A stretch of 64,000 bases of DNA, from assembly GCF_030269925.1 (NCBI RefSeq), contig NC_085128.1, positions 18,044,501-18,108,500 of the forward strand. The letters are read 5' to 3'. Below the pieces are notes generated by a model. That model had not been told where the DNA came from. It ran no database searches and saw only the letters and a list, made by a program, of their open reading frames with translations. The position numbers and the translations under genes were made by a program. Numbering within the stretch: the first letter of the stretch is position 1; each line of letters starts with the position of its first letter. This stretch comes from Bombyx mori (Eukaryota > Arthropoda > Insecta > Lepidoptera > Bombycidae). Shown in pieces: positions 33,600-44,863 of this stretch.

Positions 33600-33650
33600 G
33601 TTAACATGACGTCACTGGGATATGTCACGCGCCTGACATGTCATTTTCCG
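33600..33650. promoter_or_regulatory. Cluster of palindromic binding-site-like motifs
   Basis: TGACGTCA, a perfect CRE palindrome, at 33607-33614, and TGACATGTCA, a perfect palindrome of two TGACA half sites, at 33634-33643, with TATGTCACG between them. Palindromes of 8 and 10 bases 20 bases apart are suggestive of CREB/ATF-like and TALE-homeodomain-like sites. Function is inferred. Confidence 0.35.
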
Positions 33651-33846
33651 CACTAGCGCATATCCGCAGATGCAGAGCTAACGTGCCACGAAAATAGTCA
33701 CCGGCATATTTAGGGTTAAGTTTCTGTGACTAATATTAATAGAGATACGATAAAATTAAATATTTTTTCGTTTTCAATTGTTTAAAGTGACAAAGTGCCT
33801 TCAAATATCTGAAACAAGTAAAAATGCATACCTAAAAACAAAATTT

Positions 33847-33987
33847 TATGTTTTTTTTCCTTAGATGGGTGGATGAGCTCACAGCCCACCTGGTGTTAAG
33901 TGGTTACTGGAGCCCATAGACATCTACAACGTAAATTTGCCACACACCATGAGATATGAGTTCTAAGTTCTCACTATAGTTAAATAA
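33847..33987 (-). mobile_element. Bm1 SINE, 3' fragment
   Basis: Reverse complement of the Bm1 3' third, from the T-run to CTCACTATAGTTA. Confidence 0.9.
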
Positions 33988-34461
33988 TAAATATAGTTAA
34001 TAATACTCCTTCGACAGTGCATTTCCACGACCTATTATTTGCTAGGTATTATCTGACTTTGGTATAATTTTCAGAAAATACCTAACAATCATAAATGACG
34101 ATGAGAGCAATAACCTATTTTTTGGTCTTTTGATCGACAATTGAATAATTGATAGAGAAGTAATATAGACCTCGATAAGCTAAAACTGTTAGTTACGTAT
34201 AGAACGACAACAAGCCACACTACCTACTCCTTTACTGGGGCTTTACGACAGATAATTCAGTTGAACGAATAAATCGCAAGTGTGGTGTGGCGCCGCGCCT
34301 CGAGCCAGTGATCGACCGCTCCCGACGAGTGGATCCCACGGTCATTAACACGTACAGGGGGTTTGCGAATTGTCTTACTGCAAGTTTTTCTTACATCCAT
34401 TAATTCGAATTATAACTAAAGATTATAAGAACGTACCACGTTTTTGCCACTTGCTATTGCT
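33988..34461. other. Unassigned stretch
   Basis: A GC-rich patch at 34283-34345 (TGGTGTGGCGCCGCGCC) and otherwise nothing recognised. Confidence 0.4.
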
Positions 34462-34562
34462 ATTAGTAGTGGCAGGACCTCTTGTGAGTCCGCGCGGGTA
34501 GGAACCACCACCCTGCCTATTTCTGCCGTGAAGCAGTAATGCGTTTCGATTTGAAGGGTATA
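34462..34562 (+). mobile_element. Bm1 SINE, central fragment
   Basis: TAGTGGCAGGACCTCTTGTG to GCGTTTCGATTTGAAGGGTA; both head and 3' end are missing. Confidence 0.85.
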
Positions 34563-34604
34563 CTGCAATAGCTGGAAGGTGGTCCTTATCACACCGTGTC
34601 TTTA

Positions 34605-34817
34605 TTTTTCTTTATTGCCCTGGGAGGCAGACGAGCATACGTCTCAACTGATCCTGAGTGGTTACCATAGCCCATGGACGCCAGCGATGCCATGGGCAGA
34701 GCTAAGCTGCTGCCTACCGTTAAGCATTCTTCACAAGCGTCGTTTGAAGAAGGGGATAACGTCACAGCATTCGGGAAAAACCGTAGAGGGAAGCTCATTC
34801 CAAATCCGGATAGTAAG
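34605..34817 (-). mobile_element. CR1-type LINE 3' end
   Basis: Reverse complement of the tail (TTATTGCCCTGGGAGGCAGA, GAGTGGTTACCATAGCCCAT) running into RT C-terminal codons (GTAGAGGGAAGCTCATTCC). Truncated at the 5' end. Confidence 0.82.
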
Positions 34818-34821
34818 GTTT

Positions 34822-35073
34822 TTTATTTTATTTTATTTATTGCTTAGATTGGTGGACGGGCTCACAGACCACCTGGTGTTAAGTGGTTACTAGAGCCCAT
34901 AGATATCTACAACGTAAATGCGCCACCCACTTCGAGATATAAATTCTAAGGCCTCAAGCATAGTTACAGCGACTGCCCAGTCTTCGAACTGAAACGCATT
35001 ACTGCTTTACGGAAAAAATAGGCAGGGTGGTGGTACCTACCCGCGCGGACTCACAAGATGTCCTATCACCAGT
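34822..35073 (-). mobile_element. Bm1 SINE, 5'-truncated
   Basis: Reverse complement of the body from TTATTTATTGCTTAGATTGG to CCTATCACCAGT, inserted next to the LINE tail. Confidence 0.92.
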
Positions 35074-36469
35074 AAGACTAGGTACCACCACTAACCACTT
35101 GATCAACTAGGCGATTAAAAGTGGAGTAAATTGAAATAATTTTTAAAATCCAATTATATAAAACAATGTAACCACCCGTATGTCAAATATCAGTAGTTAG
35201 CTCGTGATCATTGGATCGTCTGTTTGCAGAGAGCGTTATTATCGAGTAGCGACTTCTCGATCACGACTCTCAAGTAAGGAATCTCACCGGGACCACATTT
35301 TAAAGGCTCTGATTGATGGACAAGCTCTTCATAACTTCTTACTGGACTTTTAAGTGTATTTTTTTGGTGGCGTTATTCATCTTGAGATGTTAGATAGAAG
35401 TCTTCATTGTGTTGGTATAGTGGCTGGCCTATCTAGCTTTAGCTGCACGTAGTAACATCCAGGTTATCCTTCTGGGACAAAGAACAAAAAAAAAAGAAAT
35501 AATGTCTATTACCCAGAAATTTTCTACGAGCTTTGATCAGTTGCAGATCTTTCGGCCCACGCAGTGCTAAATGGTTACCGGGTCTAACTGGTACTGAATT
35601 GTGTGCCAGCCGTGATATCACACTTTTCTATTGCCCTTGTCACAAACAATTGTCTTATATTGAGGACTATACAGTTTCCTGCTCCTATAGCCTGAACTCA
35701 GTAATGTTTGGCGGCAGATAATAATTAAGATGTTTTTGCCTAGTTTTGTCAACAAATGCCACACCAAAATATAGACTGTGACTAGGTTTTTAATATCGAT
35801 AAACTAACTAAACCAAAACCATCTAAATATAAGCGGTCAGTCTTGTGTACACAGTTGACGGTGAACAGATACTTTACGTAAATAAATCTAGTAATATCTA
35901 CACAAGCAGAGATACTTGTAGAAGTATTTCACGGTGTAATTCGAACGAAACCTGCCGGAGCCGCGTAACGGGCGACGCTGAATGACATAAATCTAAAAAG
36001 AGAGAGAGTGTACAATTTTGTACTTTTTAACGGCCCCAACGCTAAGGAAACCGCATTTTTATTCAAAATAGCCACTTAGTAAATAAAATATGTGTGTTTC
36101 TGAAACAAAAAACAGGAACTGGGTGGAGATTGTCCTTTTTTTCCCCGTTTCCTGATGCACTTACTTTTCTTTTGTCTGTTGCTTTTTATTTTTCTATTTA
36201 GTTAAGCGTTCGAGGGGTAAAATTTTGTACACTTGAGACTAATTTGGTGGATGAGAATAGAAATATTAAATTTATAGCTATGAACTATGGAGTTATATAA
36301 TGAGAAATTTGTCTTTTAAAAGATAAATTTAGGCGAGGAGCGGCTGACCTTTTGTTCAAAATATAATAGGCATTGAAGGTGTGTATATTGGCCTATGGTA
36401 CACCTGATTATGATTGGCTCCCATCGCTCAGGAATATTGACAATGGCAAGAGTACAGCGATTAATTAGA
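35074..36469. other. Unassigned stretch
   Basis: No gene recognised. Weak traces of reversed Bm1 occur near 35553-35590 (GTGCTAAATGGTTACCGGGT). The short RGAGAGAG-type run at 36001-36010 is low complexity. Confidence 0.4.
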
Positions 36470-36646
36470 GTCTGCCGTGAAGCAGTAATGCGCTTGGGTT
36501 TGAAGGATGGGTCCAACCGTTGTACTGCAAAAACGGAGACTTTAGAACTGAAGTCTCAAGGTGAATGGCAGCATTTACGTTGTACATCCTCCGGTAACCA
36601 CTTAACACCAGGTGGAGCGTAATCTCGTCCACCCATCAAAGCAATA
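36470..36646 (+). mobile_element. Bm1 SINE, diverged 5'-truncated copy
   Basis: TCTGCCGTGAAGCAGTAATG to CCCATCAAAGCAATAAG with many substitutions and small deletions. Confidence 0.85.
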
Positions 36647-37542
36647 AGAAAAAAACAAACATTAGCTATTCAAGTACTATGTACTGTATGTGTGCAACCA
36701 CAAAAAGGGTCGTCCTGTCAAATGAAGCCCTTGCCACTTTTAGCCTAGTTTGTAAATAGCAGAGGCAATACAGTTTAAATGAATTTGAATCCCGATAACA
36801 ATTATTATGTAATTGATTAAATTCGATTTGACAATAATTACAATGAACCAACACTTTCTCATACGTAACTGGGATTTTGTGTAGCAAGTAACAATGTAAT
36901 TCCCATTATCAAGATAGTGATTTATGACTTAACGTTTAACTATACAAATCAAGAATTTCAATAACAAGAATCATTAAATTAGTAATTTGATTAGTTTTTA
37001 TCTCAAAATTATGAACAACATAATTATATTTGTTATAGAGGTGTTCCCTTTACTTGCACTGAAGTGTATACATTAGATACTTTCCGTACCGAAAATGTTT
37101 AGTTGTTAAAAATTAGCATTCTTGAGGTCCCTTGCATTGTTTCAGCTTGAAGCGAGCCCATTAATTTGTTCGGCTTTTATTTTACCCTTAAAATGGGTAA
37201 TTTGATAAAAGCTCTGCTTTCACGAAAGCTACAAAGCTATACACACGTTTTTGTGTTCAACAATATAATTTTGCAGTTATTAAACGCATTCGGTTTTCGA
37301 ATGAAGATACGCATTTAAGATTCATATACCTAATATGTTCAAAAACATTTAATGAAACGTGACAGTATGAGGTTAGTTTTAGTACGTTCTTTATCACAAA
37401 ATGTCTTAAATAAACCAGAAACGACACAAACAGATTGTATTAGACGTAATTTTTTGTCATAATGAAGACTTAAAGTTTCCAAACTATTTGTTTCAATGCA
37501 TTAAAAAATATACCTATCTATCTGTCTTTCTTAGGTAGGTGC
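36647..37542. other. Unassigned AT-rich stretch
   Basis: Nothing recognised. Confidence 0.45.
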
Positions 37543-38140
37543 AGGTACGGCTTTTTTTTAAATATATTTTCCCTATCTATTTGCCGGTAGCCTAAGGGAT
37601 TATTTTAGCTGGCGCATGGACGGGTGAGTAAGCTCACGGGATGAACCTGAGAGAATTTGCTAACACTAGAGCCCTAGCAATGCTTCGTAGAATCTAGCAC
37701 CGGATCGAAATTACGACCCACTGAGAAGAACCGGCTTATTACTTATTACTGGCTACTTATTATTATTACCGGCTTATTACTGGTGGTAGGACCGCGCATG
37801 AGTCCGCACGGGTAGGTACCACCATCCTGCCTATTTTTGCCGTGAAGCAGTAATACGTTTCGGTTTGAAGGGTGGGGCAACCGTTGTAACTATACTGAGA
37901 CTTTAGAACTTATATCTCAAGGTGGGTGGTGCATTTACATTGTAGATGTCTATGGGCTTCAGTAACCACGTAAACACCAGATGGGCCGTGAGCTCGACTA
38001 CCCATCTAAGCTATAAAAAAAAAACTCAGTGGGCTGTGTCTATGAGTGAGTTTCGAACTTTTCATCCCAACCAACGATTTCGACGAGTACGGTGATTGGC
38101 CGGATCCGAGGGACCTAAAAGCACTGAGAGTGGATTTAGT
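37543..38140 (+). repeat. Unnamed ~300-bp dispersed repeat, split by Bm1
   Basis: The left half (CTATTTGCCGGTAGCCTAAG, then TTTGCTAACACTAGAGCCCT, then CGACCCACTGAGAAG) and the right half (ACTCAGTGGGCTGTGTCTAT, then GGACCTAAAAGCACTGAGAG) match the family seen uninterrupted at 54768-55085. Between them sits Bm1 (37770-38023), preceded by three imprecise repeats around GGCTTATTACT. I recognise the family only by its recurrence in this window. Confidence 0.75.
37770..38023 (+). mobile_element. Bm1 SINE, 5'-truncated, nested
   Basis: ATTACTGGTGGTAGGACC to CATCTAAGCTATAAAAAAAA, inserted in the dispersed repeat 37543-38140 and therefore younger than it. Confidence 0.92.
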
Positions 38141-38444
38141 GAATTGGACAAGACATGTTTAATACAACAGTGGGTTTTTTCGTACTAAGCGATGCGACTA
38201 CGCCGGGACTTAACGTCAAGGGCAGGTCCTTTAAAAAAATAGTTGGCATTATGCACAACTGAACACCGACCTGTGTCGAAAGAGTAGCGTTCTCGTTATT
38301 ACGCCTGTGGTATCATTTAAGTACTTCGGAACTCCATTCAGTAATCCATTCATAGGCCACCAATGTAAAAAAAATTGAACTACACATGAATACAATTTTG
38401 TTTCTAAAATGATTTTATCTAATACTGTTAACCGAGCAATTCTT

Positions 38445-38784
38445 GTATATAAATTATATTTATAATCTGAATCTCGGAAACGGCTCCAACGATTTTCATA
38501 AAATTTTGTATACAGGGGATTTCGGGGGCGATAAATCGATCTAACTACGATTTATTTTCAAAAAATGTTGTTTTATTCGTGTTTTAAATAATCAACTTTA
38601 TCGATAATTTTTGATTTTTTCTTTAAATAGCCTGTTCATTTTTTTTTTATTCTCTCGGTAAAATCGAGAAATATTATTCATATTTCGTCATTTTATCAAT
38701 ATGCAATTAGTATTTAAATATAATTTCTAAAAAGCACAATTTATCAAAAAAAAAGCCGAGCGGAGCTCGGTCCTCCTCCAGTAA
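38445..38784 (+). mobile_element. Helitron-like short element (second family)
   Basis: The left part (TCTGAATCTCGGAAACGGCT, then AGGGGATTTCGGGGGCGATA) is a phrase frequent in moth Helitron-type repeats. The right end has a perfect hairpin GCCGAGC / GCTCGGT-type stem (CCGAGC, GGA, GCTCGG) at 38755-38770, shortly before CTCCTCCAGTA. The terminal tetranucleotide is not a clean CTRR, so family membership is probable, not certain. Confidence 0.55.
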
Positions 38785-39214
38785 TTTATTTATTGTTAGA
38801 ATAGAAGTAGAAACACGATCATAATTTTCATCTGTCCTTGAACTAGGTGATAAAACTTGTATCTAAAGCAGAAGTGCTCCTCCTACAAAGAACACAACAG
38901 CTTTAGGTACTTACATAAAAGTTCAAAATTACTAGACAAAAATTAAACCGATTAACAAAAGTGTAATAATGAAATTAATTTATTTATTTATTTATTACAA
39001 AAACATACAATTTTAATCATAATAACAAATATTGAAACGATGTTATCTGCTGTAGTCATAGACTGTGTTGCAGATAACAACGCCAACCCCTACACACAAC
39101 GAACAATAACATATAAATTTAAATATTTCATAAACACATTATAATAATTAATTTTAAATACAATTATCAAATCAATACAATATTATTTCAAAATCTAGAA
39201 GTACAATTTTATTA

Positions 39215-39263
<49 letters not shown>

Positions 39264-39330
39264 CGTGCGTGTGTGTGTGTGTGTGTGTGCGTGTGTGTGT
39301 GTGTGTGTGTGGGTGTATGTCTGAGTGTAT
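39215..39330. repeat. GT/CA microsatellite in LINE 3' UTR
   Basis: About 100 bases of GT dinucleotides with a few GC and TA interruptions (GTGCGTGCGTGT), followed by decayed GTGTATGTCTGAGTG. It lies between the LINE stop codon and its 3' tail, so it was either carried by the element or expanded there after insertion. Confidence 0.95.
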
Positions 39331-39386
39331 GTGTAGATGCGTGTTAATACCTAATATATAAATTGCTCATTACCAAAATGTGTAAT

Positions 39387-40560
39387 CTACTCCAGTAATT
39401 CTTCCATATCTTCGTATGTAAGGGAGAAAAGCCATCTATCAATGATAATTTTAACTTCTTTAGAAATAAGTGGGTAAATATTTAGTAATTTATTTATCTT
39501 GTTGTACAGAATAGAGCTTAAATACCTATAGTGAGACCTGACTACATTATAATTTGCTACATAGATTTTGCACACTCTGCCCTGACGACGAGTTTGCGAA
39601 CAGATATTAGGGTCAAAAACGAGTTCCAAATGTTTACGTAACAATGTGCTCCTAATAAAAGATTGTCTAACTCGAGGCACTTTGCAGATATCATACAATT
39701 CCTCCGTTGGAAACCTTATTGGTTTTTTAGATATTACTTTAAGCACGGCTCTCTGTGCTCTTTCCAATCTAAGTAATAATCCTTTCCTACAGCCTCCCCA
39801 AACGACAATGCAATAGGTTATGACAGAGTGTGCCAAAGCATAATAAACCATTTTCAGTATGTGGAGATCGCTTGATGTTCTTAGCTTCCGAAAGACAAAG
39901 ATAAGCTTTCGTACTTTTCCAACCAAATCATTTATATGCTCTTGCCAAGATAGGGTGCCGTCAATTTTTAGACCAAGATATTTTACAGCATTAGTTCGTG
40001 AAATTTTTGGACAAAGATCATGTGTGTTCGTTTCTGAATGGCATTGATGAACAGTCAAGGAAAAGGAAAGCGGTGGCTGCGATACATTCCTCGGAGAGAA
40101 GGTAACAAATCTAGTTTTTTCCATATTAAGGGTCAACAAGTTAGTTTTAAGCCAATCAGATACTGTCGCCAGCGCTTCCTCTGCACATAAACGCGTCTCT
40201 ATCCAGTTATCACCATGAACAACTACAGCTGTGTCATCAGCGTATGTAACGATATTTGTATTTTTAATTTTTAACAAGCAAAGCTCGCTTATGTACAGAA
40301 GAAATAGGGTAGGCCCAAGGACACTGCCTTGCGGGACACCGTAAGTGACAGACGCTTCTTCACTGGTGGTATTATCAATGGTGACTATTTGTGAGCGGTT
40401 AGACAGATAGCTTTGAAATATTTTGAGTGAGTGTCCCCTGATACCAATGACTTCCAGTTTACTCAGCAATATAGGTACAGATACAGTGTCAAACGCCTTT
40501 GATAGATCGAGGAAAATGGCGAGCGTTTTAGCTTTGTTGTTTAGGTGTTCTAATAATGTG
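39387..40560 (-). CDS. Jockey/CR1-group reverse transcriptase, 5'-truncated
   Basis: The frame is open from the truncation point near 40560 to the stop at 39387, about 390 codons without lesion. It begins inside the RT domain (LAIFLDLSKAFDTV). It continues with the SYLSNR-x-Q block, GVPQGSVLGPTLFLLYI, catalytic TYADDT, the LLTLNMEKT block, VKYLGLKIDG, and a C-terminal LERAQRAVLKVI/R-rich region. No endonuclease or ORF1 remains and no zinc knuckle is visible. The motif set fits the Jockey/CR1 group; clade assignment needs a tree. The lesion-free frame argues for a fairly recent insertion. Confidence 0.88.
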
Positions 40561-41705
40561 TTAATTTACCCTCTGTGTGTACTCAGTGTGTGCATGAGTG
40601 AATGTAAGAGGATGTATGTGGGTGTAACCAAAAATATTTAAAGTAAATTTAATACAGTTTCAGTGTCCTTATAAAGTTTAAAATTTGCAATCAATCAAAG
40701 ATAGAAGATTTGTATTTCTTCTTGTTTAGGGGATATAATATTAAGGTGTTTTAATTTTATTGTAAAGAGCGGGACCTAAAAAGTACAAGAATCTATTGAT
40801 TAATTTGGTTAGGGAATACTTTTACAGAAATTATGATTGCGTCGCCTCTGAACCAAATTACGATTGTAGATACATATGGAATGTTGTTTTATAAATAAAT
40901 ACTTTCCGGATAGTAAGCACTTCACACTTTGATGAAAATATGTACAGATTCTGAAAAAAAAATTATATCACGAAAGGTGATCTCCCTCCCTCCCCTCCCT
41001 TCCAGCTAAGTCCTTGAATTCGGTCCTCCATGTTTGTACTGTTATTAAGACCTCCAAGCCATCAACAATGCGTCTATGCAGAAGAAGGATCAATTATTAC
41101 ATTACGGTTGTACTACCTTACAGAACGGAGTGCACGACTACTAGATATTTCTGCCTCAAAACGTGCCTGATAATATCTTCATGCTCTCTTTCTCATAATA
41201 CGCTCTGCTACTAATGAAAAGTATCCTCTAGAAATATCACATACAATTTGACCAGCTACGGTATCAATACTTAGTGCAATCCACTACATGCGAATATATT
41301 CGTAGTAGCCCGCAGAGAACCACATTTATCGATTTTATACATATATAAAACATAGATCGTGGAGAAGTAAAACTGCTTCAAAGGAATTATCCGTGGGAAA
41401 GTTATTCAAACAGAACCAGCAGCCGCCCACCGGGCTGGGCGTGATCCGACTCCGCCCAACGTCCCGCCCAACCTGAAAATTGTCTTTTATATTTTAAGAA
41501 ACTTACGTAATATTGTCCCGGGGTGTGGGGTGGACATTTGTCTTTGACAAGCTCTCCCGGGTTATTAAATTTACTGGAGCTCCGCCATCCTAAATGGCGG
41601 AATTGTTTATGTAACGCTACAGATTACATAATGCAGGTTTCATGTACTGAATAAATACATTTAGAGCTTAATCAAATGCTCATTTCACAATATCCGTTGT
41701 GTAGC
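40561..41705. other. Unassigned stretch
   Basis: A decayed TG-rich run at 40568-40625 resembles the microsatellite edge at 39312-39345. A GC-rich patch at 41410-41475 holds repeated CCGCCCA words, and CCGCCAT/ATGGCGG forms a 7-bp hairpin at 41582-41600. No exon could be defined. Confidence 0.4.
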
Positions 41706-42025
41706 TTGTAAAGAATAAAATGTCCGGTGTACTCGTATCCAGCGATACGGCTATGACGATGTTCAATTTCAACCGGCGGTTACAATTTTTTTCTAATGAA
41801 ATACGTACTTAACAAATGTTCACGATTCACTTCCACGATGAAGGAACATCGGGTAATAAAAATCAAACCCACCAAAGTTTTAGTTTACGTAATTACAATA
41901 ATGGAATTGAACCAAAGACCTTAAGTCTTAAAGTGTGGGGCGGCATGCGGGTTGTGGTACATATAGGCTCCGGCAGCCACTTAGGACTAAGTAGGCCGTA
42001 GCACGTTCACCCATTAAAAAATACA
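41706..42025 (+). mobile_element. Bm1 SINE, old copy with internal deletion
   Basis: An eroded head (ATGTCCGGTGTACTCGTATC), the diagnostic CTAATGAAATACGTACTTAA and CACGATTCACTTCCACGATG, then a body missing its centre, ending CACCCATTAAAAAATAC. Confidence 0.82.
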
Positions 42026-42043
42026 TATAGAACATTTTAGTTG

Positions 42044-42248
42044 TCTATACTATAATAATATTATAAAGAGGAAAGATTTGTTTGTTTGTTTGTTTCGAAT
42101 AGGCTCCGAAACTACTGGACCGATTTGAAAAATTCTTTTTCCATTAGAAGCTGACATTGTCCCTGATGAGCATAGGCTACTTTTTTTTTTTTTTTTTGTT
42201 TCATGTGTGTTTTAATGTTTCCGAAGCGAAGCGAGGGCGGGTCGCTAG
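42044..42248 (+). mobile_element. Short Helitron-like element
   Basis: TCTATACTATAATAATATTA to GAGGGCGGGTCGCTAG followed by T, with the (TTTG)4 run and a T17-18 run inside. It is almost the same as the minus-strand copy at 23732-23931, with small indels in the simple runs. No coding capacity. Confidence 0.88.
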
Positions 42249-42457
42249 TTCTGAAATAAATGTTTTATTGTTAGCATCATCGCAATATATTTTTAAATGA
42301 GTAGGTACATAGTAATAACATGAACAATTTTGTCCATCTACCATCAACATTGACATCGGAGAGGGTAATTTTGTAAAATACAAGGCCGGTTTTTAAATGA
42401 TATTTTTATATTCACTTCAATCAATATCAAATATAAGATTAGAACCAACACGTAAAC

Positions 42458-42722
42458 TCATTTAATGTTTTTTTTTTTTTGTTATTGCTTAGATGGGTGG
42501 ACGAGCTCACAGCCTACCTGGTGTTACTGGAGCCCATAGACATCTACAACGTAAATGCGCTACCCACCTTGAGATATAAGTTCTAAGGTCTCAACTATAG
42601 TTACAACGGCTGCCCCACCCTTCAAACCGAAACGCATTACTGCTCCACGGCAGAAATAGGCAGGGTGGTGGTACCTACCCGCGCGGACTCACAAGAGGTC
42701 CTACCACCAGTCATTTAATGTT
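42458..42722 (-). mobile_element. Bm1 SINE with 12-bp target-site duplication
   Basis: The headless Bm1 (42470-42710) is flanked by TCATTTAATGTT at 42458-42469 and again at 42711-42722. The reading from TTATTGCTTAGATGGGTGG to GGTCCTACCACCAG is close to the majority of copies, so it is young. It gives a clean example that headless Bm1 copies are 5'-truncated insertions, not later deletions. Confidence 0.95.
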
Positions 42723-43599
42723 AATCTTAAATAAGGGACACGTGTTCATTCTTTAAGACTTTGGTTTTCGTCTTGTCGTAATAAAAAACGTTTAATATAA
42801 ATTAGCGATTGATTTCAATTTCGGGTAGGCTTACATTAGAATGTAATCTTAAAAAAGTGGCAAATAAAATTCATAACTTTGTTTTAATTAATTTAATGAT
42901 TTATTTCAAGTTCGCTTAAACAATTCGTTGAATCGATGTCATTAAGATTTATATTAAATAGCTAGTTAGTGGGTTTGTCTTTCCATGTTTTTTTAACTTC
43001 AAATTACCAATGTGAAATTAAGTTTTGATTCTTAATATTTTTGTTACAGCAGTCTGTTAATTTGTCTTTTGCGGAATAGTTAGGCCAATCTACGTGATTT
43101 TTTCGATATTCGTTCGTGCAATATATGAGCCAATACTTGTTGACATTATAATTTAAAAAAAACTTAGATTATAATTATATTTGTGTTTGGACCTGACCAT
43201 AAATTTGCATATGATCATACGTGAGCAGCGATGCTCCTTGTACAGAATAAAGAAACAGTAACACTTTAAGATGTTTTCTTCGGTGTTTGCGAGCCGTGGA
43301 CAGTATTTAGTGTCGTGTTCGTCAAATGTCTTACAGCTCAATCATCCGCGACCAAGAAACTGTAGACTATTCGAAACGGCAGTTAAACTAAAATAAAAAC
43401 AATAAATGCGAGATAGAATACACTGAAAAAATAGTTTTAAATGTACTTTTAAGGAGGTTCTTGCAGGCAACCTTTCAAACAGAAGTAATTATGAAACTTT
43501 CAAAGTTACATTTTTTACATATTTGTTTTCATTGTTTAATGATATTACTGCTACGGTCGGTCATTGGTACAGTATATATCAGAGATGCAATCATATTCC
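42723..43599. other. Unassigned AT-rich stretch
   Basis: Nothing recognised on either strand. Confidence 0.45.
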
Positions 43600-43800
43600 T
43601 ACCTATAGTTAGTGCTCATGACTCACCTGGTTTTAAGCGGTTACCGGAGCCCATACCCATCACAGCGTAGATGTCGTTGCCAGCCTTACCGGTAGACAGC
43701 GGTTTGGTTCTGCCCCGGCATTGCTGCAGCCCATGGGCAACGGTAACCCCTCACCATCAGGTGAGCCGTATTCTCATGTGCCTACAAGGGCAATAAAAAA
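43600..43800 (+). mobile_element. Eroded Bm1 (minus) followed by CR1-type tail (plus)
   Basis: At 43600-43685 the reverse complement of Bm1 (CACCTGGTTTTAAGCGGTTA, CATCACAGCGTAGATG). From about 43690 a plus-strand CR1-type tail (CATTGCTGCAGCCCATGGGC, CACCATCAGGTGAGCCGTAT, CAAGGGCAATAAAAAA). Confidence 0.75.
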
Positions 43801-44107
43801 GCCTTGTTATTGAAGCCTCAATTGCTTTATAATAAAGCATTTGATGGAGCTGATGATTGCTTTGCTTCTAAATAGACAAGACAACAACTTCGGTAGGCAA
43901 TTTGTATGAAGATACTTCTAGTGGGACAAGTTAAAGGCTAGAATTAGCAGCAACTCCAAACAGCCTGGCTTGAATGAGTATGATAAATTTTGTTATTATA
44001 AATACCTATGAAAAGAAAGACTATTAATACGATACTACTATAATGACTCTCGAGTAGAGATTACTAATTTCTATTGACCGCCTTATGCGTCCAGCGCGAT
44101 TGTTGTG

Positions 44108-44160
44108 TATAAATTAAAAAGTGCGCGTTCATTTTGCGCACTCGGGCAGCGCAGCGGGAC
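44108..44160 (+). promoter_or_regulatory. Candidate TATA promoter and short non-coding exon
   Basis: TATAAATT at 44108-44115 is followed about 30 bases later by a plausible start region (GCGCACTCGGGCAGCGCAG). A consensus splice donor GAC|GTGAGTAA follows, with the exon ending at 44160. Around it the sequence turns GC-rich for about 80 bases in AT-rich surroundings. Pairing with the acceptor at 44863 gives an intron of 703 bases. The whole is a prediction from signals, not from homology. Confidence 0.5.
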
Positions 44161-44863
44161 GTGAGTAAACTTTATTATTACTAATATCCTCTTCAATTTA
44201 TATGGTACTCTCTAAATTTCTGATTGCTGAAAAAAATGTTTTTTTATTCTGCTGTATATATTTTTATTCTTTCGTTTTGGTTAACTACATTATGCCGCTT
44301 TTAAAAATATTCATTAAATTATGTTTTATAATAAGATGTCATTAAGATATTCATAGTTTATTGCTATAGTTTATTGCATATATTTATCGGATACGTACTA
44401 AAAGTGTATTAGGTGTAATGTACTATCGTGTGATTTTGTTTTTACATATTTATGTAATGAGGGCGAAGTTGCTCGAATGTTCTAGAAACCGAGTACTTTT
44501 GATATTTTTGCACCCACCGTAAACCACAAATACGAAATTTTAATTATTTATTACAATCGTGCGTTCTGCTATTCGAACCTAACAAATTTATTCTCCTACC
44601 CTCAAAGTTTGTTTCTGCAATTACATTACATCATTCTAGAATCATCCTCGTCAAAGACTATCAATGAGAGTCCATCTGATTATATGTGGTGATAAAAAGC
44701 CAAGCTGTTTCTCTTCTCTGTAAGCCTTATAATGTTCCTCAGACATTCCCAATATCCACAAACATTGGTGACTAATTACTATCGGGTGGACTGGTCAGCT
44801 ATTGTTGGCAGGATAATTTTATATGATTCATCTTTAATTAATTAATTTTTGTTGTTTCCGCAG

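Larger units (their letters stand above)
38979..40560 (-). mobile_element. Jockey/CR1-group LINE, 5'-truncated
   Basis: On the minus strand a truncated RT gene (40560-39387) is followed by a 3' UTR of about 390 bases. The UTR holds a long CA repeat and ends in an ATAAATAAATAAATAAAT-type tail at 38979-38999. The flanks share TTAATTTA near 38974 and 40561, a possible target-site duplication. Two-thirds or more of the element is missing. Confidence 0.85.

Noticed and set aside
39215..39330. CRISPR-like or telomeric repeat
   Set aside because: It is a plain GT/CA microsatellite; no spacers and no TTAGG units.
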